Part shown: positions 55,683 through 64,000 of the stretch, in pieces
Numbering within the stretch: position 1 is the stretch's first letter
How the letters are laid out: each line of letters starts with the position of its first letter
Origin: Hericium rajendrae
Taxonomy: Eukaryota > Basidiomycota > Agaricomycetes > Russulales > Hericiaceae
Assembly: GCA_033439255.1 (NCBI GenBank)
Contig: CM065879.1
Location: 1,654,501 to 1,718,500, forward strand
Reading direction: 5' to 3'
DNA: 64,000 nt
The notes under the pieces: model-generated
Databases searched by the model: none
Told to the model about the DNA's origin: nothing
Seen by the model: only the letters and a program-made list of their open reading frames with translations
Position numbers and translations under genes: made by a program

Positions 55683-56989
55683 GCTTGCTTTCTCGCAACT
55701 CCGCGCACCACGCCCCTATCGCCTTCGACACCCCGCGCCGATATCCGCGAGCCCGCCGACGTCCACGAGCCCGCTGTGGCCCCATCCCTCCGACAACGCC
55801 GTCTGCGTCCGCGTCGTCGTGTCCCGTCGCCATGGAAACGAGGCGCGACCATACCGCTCGCCCGGCCTCCTGCGCCCTCTGCACGGATCCACCTACGACC
55901 TCGCACGCCCTCAACAGGCCCTGCGCGCCCACTATCTCACCAGAGCCGTGCAGCAGCACTCCCGCCTCGTCAGCAACGTGCTGGCGGCCACGACACCTGG
56001 CTGTGCCCGCCAGCGCATCCACGCCCTCACCACTTACGTCCACACCCTCGCCACACACATCCATGCCTTCACCACCCACGTCCACGCGAGTACGCCATGG
56101 CCACGCACAAGCGCAAGCCGGCATGAGGTCCCGGCTGCACGTGCACGCCCCGGACGGCCTCTGCAGCGTGTGCATGCACTCCCGCACGCCAGTGCGCAAC
56201 TATGCTCGGTCCCGCTATCGCGCGCACGGTGCACGCGATGACCGAGCTCCCCGACTGCGCCCGCCCGCCTTCCCTACTGCGCCCGCCCGCCCACCCACGC
56301 GAACATGCGCGCGGCCGCGCGAGACCCCGACTGCGCACGCACCCTCATGTGCCCGGACAGTGCGTGAACCACGTCTGCGCCAGTTCTCGCACATGAGCGT
56401 GCGTAGTCGCGCGGCCTCGCGAGCTTGCGCACGGCCACGCACGGCCAAACGGTGGTGGGCAAGTCCCGCACGGCGTACGCAAGGGCACGCCAGCGCTCGT
56501 CAACCCTCGCACGCCCGACAACGTGTGCCTACCCACACGTCCCGACATGACCCCCGCGCCTGTGTGGCGACCACCGCATGCCTCAGCTGTGCCGTTGCCA
56601 TGTCGTTGCTGTGCGGGATGCGAGGTCTGCTCAGGGCCTGTACTTACTGAGTAGTTTAGTGTTAGATCTTGTAGCCTTGTCCTTGCCTGTAGTAGTCTAC
56701 AATTTATTATAAGAAAATTTTGACCTAATGTCTTGATTGCCTAGGTGCCTTACCATAAGGACTGTAGTAGCCATAGTATCCATAGTCTCCCTTAGTAAAT
56801 ATCATAGCCCTATGTACATGACAGTCCTGGCTATGAAGGCTATGGCACACTATGTATTTAACACTTCATGCTATAGAGGCTATCATAGGCCCCATAGCTC
56901 CACATAGCTGAGTAGTCCAAGTTCATAGCTCTCATAGCTCTCTGATAGGGCCCATAATAGGACTTGCTGCTATATAAAAAACAGATTTC

Positions 56990-59600
56990 TCAGATGAATG
57001 GAGGGGGGCAAGGTGGGGGGAGCAGTACAGCAGCGGTACTGAGGACTGGTGGACGAGGGGCTGATTGGCAGCGTTCTGAGCGAGTGGACAGGTTTTTGAC
57101 CGGGGGCTTATTCAGGGTGCAAGAGGGAGGGCAGCGAGTCATGTCAACACGACGAGAGACCCAATCAATTTCAGGGTTGTGTTCCTGTAACCAATCGGTC
57201 CCAAGGATAATGTCATAGTCGCCAATATCAACGAGATAGAACTCAGCTGTCTCCTCATGGAAGGACGTCGAGTCCTTGGCGTAAATGCGGATGTTCTGGT
57301 TGACTGAATAGCGGACCCAGCCCATGATGTTTTCGGAGTTGTCCACGTTACAAACGGGAAAGGGTTTAGGGAGTTTCTTGAGGGGGAACTGGTGTTTCTT
57401 GGCAAACTCAGGGTGCATAATGATGCCTTCTGCACCACTATCGAGAAGTGCCTCAGCGTCGATTTGTTTCTTGATCGGGGCAGTGATAATCTTGGCCTGG
57501 AGCATGATGGACGGTGTCTGACGGTTGGGTGTGATAGCAGACATGTGCAAAGACGATGGATACGATTGCTCACAGGGGTCGGATAGTACAGAGAAGCGAT
57601 TCGACGGATCAAAGAAATGTTTCTTGCCACCCACGGACGACGTGACCGGGGGGCGCTTTAAAAACCCTCAACCATATCCTTTAATGCAGCCTTTGCCTCT
57701 TCCCTCTCTTCCTCGCTCAAGTCCTTCAACTGCGACGATAAGTCGGCGATGGACCTGTTGATGGCGGGGACAGCGAGGGCGGCGGCTGCATCTTCTGGAG
57801 CTACTCCCGGGGCAGAGCCGGTTTCTAGCGCTCGGACACGAGGGGTTGGGGCACGGGGGTTGGAGTCGGCATTGAGGGGGCAGTCGCGGAAGCCATGGCC
57901 CTTCTGGTGGCAGCGGAAGCAACCGCCCTCACGCCTGAGGCGCTCACGTTCAGGCTCCGAGAGTTTGGGCAGTGGGGCACCTGTAGCAGCGACTGTGCGG
58001 GATCGGCCAGTAGATGTGGACTGAGGGGAGCGAGTGCTCACCGGGGTGCGCCCAGTTGTAGGGCGGGGACTCTGGAACCGGGTGCGCATGAGGTAGGCAG
58101 CATTCCTGTCACGGGCCCTCGCCTTCCACTCAGCCAGGGTGGTGGGCATGGGGTAGCTGCGCTGGCAATCATCGCGCAGGGCGCTGTTGAGGCCATGCAG
58201 GAACCAGTCGATCAGGGCCACGTCATTGTAGCCGGTGCGAGGGGCGAAGGACTCAAACTCGGTGATGTAGTCGACTACCGGGCACGTACCCATCTGGAGG
58301 GTCTGGATAGCATGGGAGGCATCCTTGGAGTCGTCAAGGGGAGAGAAGTCCAAGTTGAAGCGAGTTCGAAGGGCGGTGAGGTTGGCGTAACGGGGAACAT
58401 GAGCTGGAGATGTGTTTGCAGCCACAAGATCGTCATCCTCAAGGATCTCCTCGACGCGCTGGGTGGCCCACTGGCCGGCGATGGGGCCCTGGCAGAGGTC
58501 GAGGAAGAGGGAGATCTGGGCGGTATCATCTTTATACCGGGTAGAGTTGGCACGAAGGAATAAGCGAATACGCAGCTGGAATTCCTTGGACTTGGAACGA
58601 TCTCCCTCAAAGGGAGCAGGTTTGACGCCGATCTCAGGGTTGGACATGTCGATGGATGGCTGAACAGGGGGGGCTGTGGCAATGATTGGTTTGACGTTGA
58701 CGGTGGATGTCGATGCAACAGCGGCAACGGGTGGAGCAGGTGAGGGGACTGGTACTGGGGTAGGCGTCGAAACAGGTGGTGGTGGTGCCCGAAGGGTATC
58801 GAGGCAGGTAGCTTGTTGCTGAGCGAGATTCTCTATAACTGCTTGAGAGAGTGCGAGTTCTGCAGTGGTTAAGAAGAGGGTACTGGCCTGCCAAAACCAC
58901 AGGTCACTTTCTTCTACGAGGCTGGGTCTCCAACTGACTACAAGCCGATTGGTGTCGGAGCGGTATGCGTAGTAGTTGTTGGTTACCGGGTTGAAGGTAA
59001 TACCTGGGGGAACAACAAGTGGGGTGGTGCGAGCAGGGGGAGAATCTGCACTAGGAAGGGTGACGGTGGGAAGCGGCGGGGTAGCGGGGTGTTGGCGACG
59101 GTGTTCTGTAGCTGCGACGTCGAAGTCGTTAAGCTCGAGGTCTGCCTGGTCGTCACGATCAGCGAAGTACCACTGTGCGGGACCGTCGTCGTCCTCGTCC
59201 GGAGTGATAAAGTCTATTCGAACAATGCCAGAAAGGGTGTAGATGAAGTATTCGTCGAGCGAGGCGAAGACGCCGAGTGGGTATGGTTCTGTGGTCTGGA
59301 AACGGGGGTCGGTGGGATCAATGGTGAGGTCTAGAAGAAGTCAGCCGCGACTGGGCGACGACCAAGAGCACGAGGGTACAGGGGGTCCGAGTACGGGTTT
59401 CTGAGGAATCGGTGGCCGAGGCGTTCTCTGGCCCACACAGGCTCAGGTGAGGGTTCGGGGGTGAAGAGACCTAGTGTGCAAAAGGGGAACGAGGTCGATG
59501 GTAGGATACTTGCAGGGGATCCTCGGTTGGGTTGGCGACAGTGGTAAGCGATATCCGAGGCACCGAACGTGAATTCTTGCAAGTCGACGTCAAAGGAAAC
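56990..59600 (-). mobile_element. Element 1: gag and protease region
   Basis: Protease at 56990-57634 (AEALLDSGAEGIIMHPEFAK, DYDIILGTDWLQEHNPEIDW); gag at 57658-58647 (FEGDRSKSKEFQLRIRLFLR, IDWFLHGLNSALRDDCQ, CFRCHQKGHGFRDCP). Further coding-like sequence runs toward the 5' LTR up to about 59.6 kb, as in Tf1-type elements with an extended Gag N-terminus. About 280 bp of leader separates it from the LTR. Confidence 0.85.
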
Positions 59601-59883
59601 TCGAATTCAAACGTATAAGGCAATGGAGATAGCACCTGCACGTGGTTTCCACGACCTCAATCGAAACCAAACTCCTTCGGCTTCCCAACGCTTCACAGCA
59701 CAATAGCGGAGAAGGGGGATGAGTGCACTGCCCTCGATGGTGTTGGCGATGGGAAAGGGGAGATGAGGTTGATGGAATGGATGTCGGGATTCGGTGAAGA
59801 TGTCGGCGGTGAAGGGTTCAAAGAAGAAAGGTATGATGGGCGATAGTAGGGAGGTGAGGCGGGTGTATGAGAGATTGTCCAGG

Positions 59884-60306
59884 TGTCAAGACTCGGTCGT
59901 AGACAGCAGAGAACCACCCAAGTCACCAGCGATGATGGGAGCGAGAGAGCAGAGAGCGACTAGCAGTGCAGTGACCTGTATTGGAGGTACAGTACGGTAC
60001 AGACGAAATGGACAATCTAGGGAAATAGGCGAGCGACAGGGAGCCTATAAATACTGGGACGACAATGGGAAAAGAACAATGGACACCATAACGGGTCGAA
60101 CAATAGAGTGAGAACAATGGTGGCCAAAAGGAGAACAATGGGAGGGAGAACAATAGGATGTCCCAAAGGGGAACAAGGGCATGGGTGAAGGATAGCCCCA
60201 GGTCATGTGAGGAAGTGAACATGTGATGGGGCTGCTGGAGCACATGACCGACGCGATGCCTTGATGGCAGAGAAGAAGGCAGAGAGAAATGGAGCGATCC
60301 GTGACA
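59884..60306 (-). repeat. LTR of element 1 (5' LTR)
   Basis: 423 bp, about two differences from 35593-36015, followed by the CAGCC target duplicate at 60307-60311. Confidence 0.93.
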
Positions 60307-60613
60307 CAGCCCGCACGCAATTGCAATGTCTGAACCGAAGTACAGATGTATAGAGCGGAGAGAGGCGGAGTAAGGGCTGAGCATGGACACAGAGGCCATA
60401 TGCGAGAGCGGAGAGCTGGCGGAGAGTAAACAATCTATACTGATACAGATATTATCCTGGACGAGGGGGGTCCCCCCCTCCTTCAGACTTGACATCTGGA
60501 AATGTCGTTTTGTGACCCAGAGGCTTGGTTCGCTCTCGGCCATCATTCGGCAAACCGAATGCGGCCGAAATCTACTCTGCAAACCGTTCCAGATGGCTGC
60601 GGGAAGTCACCCA
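60307..60613 (-). mobile_element. MITE-like element copy B, right fragment
   Basis: Continues from 35592 after the Gypsy target duplicate and ends gcgggaagtcaccca. It matches copy A in reverse orientation, including the G/C palindrome near 60465-60480. Confidence 0.85.
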
Positions 60614-60614
60614 A

Positions 60615-63600
60615 TTACTGAATAAAGTATTGCAGAAATCTCCGCTTGCCAAATGGCGAGACTGGCGCAGCCAGGTCAACGTTGTCACGCAGTAGAATGG
60701 GTGCGAAGATAGCGGCTGCTGGACGTCAACAAGACCATCCACCCGACAGACAGGAATGACGAACCATAGCGCTCAGGCAGAGTACGACCTGGTTGAGATG
60801 GCGATGGGCCGGGTGACTCTTCGTTCGACTGACGTTCCACTCTCTGCATAACAAGATAGTGGATAAACGCCGTTACGGATATCCAGACCTATGGCGAATG
60901 AGTAAATTTCATTATTATAAATTCATAGATGGCGTCAGGCTGCAAATACGCACATTTACTGAAACGCCTGAGAAGCTGTCAAGCATCTATAAGAAAGGAG
61001 CGTGAGGTCGCCTCGGAATTTGTGAAGATGATAAAAGCGTACTTCGTATGCAGCGTCTCTGCTCGGTACTTCTGCACACCGTGCATGAAGCTCCGAAGGA
61101 ACGACGGGTTCTGTTAGGGAGTCTAGTAGAGATAACAAGGTCGTTGCGATGGACCGATGGAAACTAGGCATCCCCGACAGTGAATCGGGGAAGGGTGAGT
61201 TCGTATCCAGAAACTGAAATCAACGATTGGTTTAAAGGGGAGTACATAAAGAAGGGGAAAGGCTACGCTCACCTCCCGGATTTGGATCACTTCGGCATCA
61301 TCCCCGGGAACGAAAAAGAGATCGTCCTAGAATCGATGCTGAGTTCATTTGGCTCGGTGTTCTGAAGTCAATACGCACGGCGTTATCACTCGCTTCACTC
61401 ATTAGCCAGTTTACAAGTCTCATGATCTCCCTCGGAGCAGTGCTAGCTTGCGCCGCCGGAAGGAGCTCTTTCGGATGTCTTAACTCCCTGATTGGCCCCG
61501 GAAGACGGGTAAGAATGGATAAGCTATTCGCGAAACAGGTCGGCTCTGCAAGTCAAACAAAGTTTGAATGAGGTTGAAAAAGTATGAATCAGATCAACTC
61601 ACCATACGCGCCAGACAGGGATATGAAATGGTCCTTTCCTAGTACCGTATGCAAGATGGCCATAGTCTCTATGGTTTCAGCACGAATATTAAGCTGAGGG
61701 GTTGATGACGATGAATGCGATACGAAAATGGTGAATCTAATCATCATTTCCTCTGACGGAAGGAGGAAGCCCTTTCAACCGCGAGATCAGACGACTTTCC
61801 ATGCCTGAACGACTGCGACTCACCGACATAGGCTCGATGCGTAGCCACTCAGGATCTGATAGCTATCAGTCATCGTCACGAGTTGGAAGCTTGTATGAAC
61901 GTACGGATTGGCCTCGTCAAGTCACGAGATTGGAATCGGAAGGCACTTGGTACCTTGTGTATTCAGATTGAGAAGGACGTACAATAACCGTATACCTGAT
62001 TTCGTACCTTGCCAACATTTACCACGCGCAATTCTCGGACGACTGGCTTCTCGTATCTATAACATCGATTGGAACGGTTGAACACGCTTGAACGAGGATA
62101 CGCACGATATGGTGCCGAACTCTATGGCCGTATTCTCGAGCTTTAGAGCTGGGACATCGTCGAAATCTTGCGGGTCAAAGTCCTTGACTGACCCCCAGAC
62201 TTCATTAGCTCGGGTGTCCAGACTCAAGCTGTCTAACTTTGTCAACTAATCAGTGAGAAATAGAACGACACATTGTTAAGTCAGAGGTTCAAGAATGATG
62301 ACATCAGCCACGCACTGTCAAGTCAAAGTCTGCCGATATAGGCCTGTGATCGCTCATGGTGATGGACGGATGACTAGCATACGACGACTGCCGCAGCGAA
62401 ATGAATGGTGACTTCATATGAAGGATACGGTCAGTCCAAGCTGGTTTGCGCCTGTTGTGCGTATTAGTTGACTTGACGTTGCTTGGCTTCAAGATGTTTC
62501 AGTGTCCTCACTTTACGTCGTATCCAAGGGAATCCATCATCAAACCATAGTTGAAGCGATAGGTGCTAGACGAATGGTAAATATACGTAAGGCCATATGG
62601 TGTAGTTATGCCTACGGGAGGAAGGAAATCGGATGTTCGCTGAAGTTCACGAAAGCATGCTTGTGCCTGATCGAGCTCTTCAGCTGCCGTACAGCTTCAG
62701 CGCGAGGACACGTGTATGCAGAGATTTCGAGTACACACCTGATCGAACTTGATCAATGTCGCCGTAGCCTCAGTCTGGGATTCCGAAGACAGGAACTTGC
62801 GAACATCGCTGTCCGGTAGGTTGATGCGGTAGTTTAGGTCTACCAGCTTCGACATTAAGTGGATTGACTTGCAGCAATACCCAATATTACTTACCGCCCT
62901 GTTTAGTGAGGCACATCGCGATGAGATAACCAAATTTCGGTCACGAAAAATATTGACGTACCATCCAAATCAAAGCGTCGGACTCGTATACATTGGTTGA
63001 AGAACGCTCGGTTCCATCCGGCATCAGTGGTGCCGCGTACTCGACGCTTGGAGCGAAGCCAAGACGCCGGGAGATATCATGAAAATCTGCATTGCGTCGC
63101 TCCTTCATCTCCTCGAACGCTGCGAGATGTGCATTCACAAATGTCAGGGTGGTCGGGCAGGGTGATGGAACCTCGAAACTCGGAGCCGGCCGATAGACCA
63201 GACGTACCCCAGTCGCGCCTTTGTTGCCCTTCGATAAGATTAGTGAATCTTGCGACAAGCATATAAGAGCCGGGTGGTAAGATAAACGATCATTACCATG
63301 ATGCCCATGATGCCCGCACCCATGGAGCCAGTTTCGGCCTCAACGAAACATTGCTTAGTATCGCTTCGGACGAAAATTAGGATCAGCATTCCGACCAATT
63401 GCTTTGCTACAAGCTAGCGAAAATATGGTCAAGAGTAGACTCAAATGGAAGGTCATTGCTCCTACTTTCTCGTAGAGGTCCCGTTTCTCCCCTAGTCCGG
63501 CCATGATGGCACCTGTCCATGCTTCTTCTCGTGTTGTCTTAGTTGAGTACAGCAAAGCTTCGGTGGAAAGATCCAGCTCCTGGAATGCGAAGAGAAGTAG

Positions 63601-64000
63601 ATCAGGATCGGCTAGCTTCTGGACGTCATTATCGCGGGGTGCTTGAGGTGCTTTGGCCTTCACAAAGTTCTCTTTAAGCGAGAAGAGCGTGAGGTCGTCA
63701 AATGACATGGTGCAAGAATAAGATGATGCGTTACCTGAGGGAGGGTATCCCTTTCCAACTTCTCCCATTGACAGCGGAGACATTTCTTTCAAAGGTGGAA
63801 TGAGGTCGACCTTTCTCTTGCTGTCATCTTCATCTCTGACCAAAATTCCGGCTCCTCCAACCCATGCTGAAAGATCCTGAGAAGGAAGTTTCCCATTGAC
63901 ATTGAACGTGCCAACTCGTATTCTGATACTCCAGTCTGTCACCGTTGGTCGAAGAGCAAGCATCACACGAAACGATCGATAATTACCTGAGCATTTGAGT
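60615..64000 (-). CDS. OCRL/INPP5B-type inositol polyphosphate 5-phosphatase (5' end outside window)
   Basis: Nineteen exons visible, read 63922(or beyond)-63466, 63413-63297, 63228-62962, 62898-62895, 62839-62739, 62683-62616, 62565-62512, 62451-62316, 62245-62106, 62056-62008, 61953-61905, 61855-61824, 61771-61603, 61545-61379, 61326-61273, 61213-61043, 60986-60954, 60888-60765 and 60718-60615: about 764 aa, phases closing throughout. It removes the 5-phosphate of PI(4,5)P2/PI(3,4,5)P3 on membranes. The catalytic domain has RVGTFNVNGKLPS, FAFQELDL, GNKGATGVRL, FVNAHLAAFEE, GDLNYRI, PAWTDRIL and SDHRPI. An ASH region follows (RVVNVGKVPSAFRFQ), then ETMAILHTVLGKDHFI and a RhoGAP-like domain ending LRDNVDL...RRFLQYFIQ. 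The Arg finger position reads DDLFFVPGDD, so GAP activity is unlikely, as in OCRL. A splice donor at about 63986 shows at least one more upstream exon. Confidence 0.92.

Larger units (their letters stand above)
51533..56996. mobile_element. Palindromic non-coding insert with CATCTGAGAAA ends, family not recognised
   Basis: 5464 bp inside element 1, between protease and RT. Outer ends are inverted (catctgagaaaa at 51533, atttctcagatg to 56996), and a third copy of the end lies in the middle (ttttctcagatg to 54668). It reads as two diverged units in tail-to-tail orientation: unit 1 at 51533-54668 and unit 2 at about 54669-56996. Both have the same order from the outside in: ctatag/catagct-rich block, a GC-rich 1-kb block, a hairpin, a TATA box with CT-rich leader, T-rich sequence with tatctt repeats. 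No protein family seen in any frame. Best reading: a pair of non-autonomous terminal-inverted-repeat transposons. Confidence 0.65.
35593..60306 (-). mobile_element. Ty3/Gypsy chromovirus, element 1 (fossil, interrupted)
   Basis: LTRs of 423 bp at 35593-36015 and 59884-60306 begin TGTCAAG and end GTGACA on the + strand and differ by about two bases, so insertion is recent. They are flanked by a 5-bp duplication, CAGCC. Genes run on the minus strand: gag (about 57.7-59.6 kb) with a CFRCHQKGHGFRDC zinc knuckle, aspartic protease with DSGA (57.0-57.6 kb), RT/RNase H/integrase (48.9-51.5 kb; YMDD, HHCC, D-D-E regions), then integrase end and chromodomain (36.0-36.8 kb), which place it with the Tf1/sushi-type chromoviruses. 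A purine-rich tract abuts the 3' LTR (complement of 36016-36031). It is interrupted by two large insertions: a palindromic insert and Gypsy element 2. Confidence 0.92.

Noticed and set aside
55685-56650. 321-codon plus frame
   Set aside because: Same GC-rich compositional openness in unit 2; no domain and no conservation with unit 1.
57895-58563. 222-codon plus frame
   Set aside because: Shadow of the element 1 gag on the other strand; no motif.
61180-61365. 61-codon plus frame
   Set aside because: It is antisense to well-supported exons of the 5-phosphatase.

Overview
The window looks like nuclear DNA of an agaricomycete basidiomycete, probably a polypore-type wood or litter fungus. Genes are tightly packed, introns are almost all about 46-70 nt with GT...AG ends, and the region has the BTB and F-box families, secreted berberine-type FAD oxidases and chromodomain Gypsy elements usual in that class. 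The genus cannot be told from the sequence. Exon coordinates were worked out by eye and accepted only where reading phase closes across every junction and the family motif is preserved.

Region 1 (0.4-13.1 kb) is a housekeeping block: an F-box/LRR-type relic; eIF2-beta (-) and ATP synthase gamma ATP3 (+), divergent over about 200 bp; the CAF-1 p60/Cac2 histone chaperone subunit (-); the GLFG nucleoporin Nup57/Nup54 (-), divergent from ribokinase (+); and ribosomal protein eL27 (-). Region 2 (13.9-19.0 kb) is a tandem pair of secreted berberine-bridge-type FAD oxidases with the same 11-exon structure, both 492 aa. Region 3 (19.2-28.1 kb) is a cluster of five BTB/POZ proteins, two on - and three on +, with RPB9 (RNA polymerase II subunit 9) inside it; two of the BTB genes share duplicated upstream DNA. 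Region 4 (28.3-34.5 kb) holds cyclophilin-40 (-), a small SERBP1/Stm1-like protein (+) and a full F-box protein (+) related to the relic at the left end.

Region 5 (34.7-60.6 kb) is one nested transposon island. Two inverted copies of a roughly 400-bp terminal-inverted-repeat element sit at its left side. The second copy is split by a Ty3/Gypsy chromovirus (element 1, 423-bp LTRs, target duplication CAGCC). Element 1 is itself interrupted by a 5.46-kb palindromic non-coding insert with CATCTGAGAAA ends and by a second Gypsy element (element 2, 1020-bp LTRs). Element 2 looks whole and carries, between pol and its 3' LTR, two intron-containing genes in antisense orientation with their own TATA box. 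They encode a 231-aa helical protein and a 540-aa protein with a double-cysteine cluster. I recognise neither, and this antisense cargo is the most unusual thing in the window.

Region 6 (60.6-64.0 kb) is the 3' part of an OCRL/INPP5B-type inositol polyphosphate 5-phosphatase (-) with 5-phosphatase, ASH and RhoGAP-like domains in at least 19 exons, one of them only 4 nt. Its stop codon lies one base from the end of the transposon island, so the island begins in its 3' UTR.
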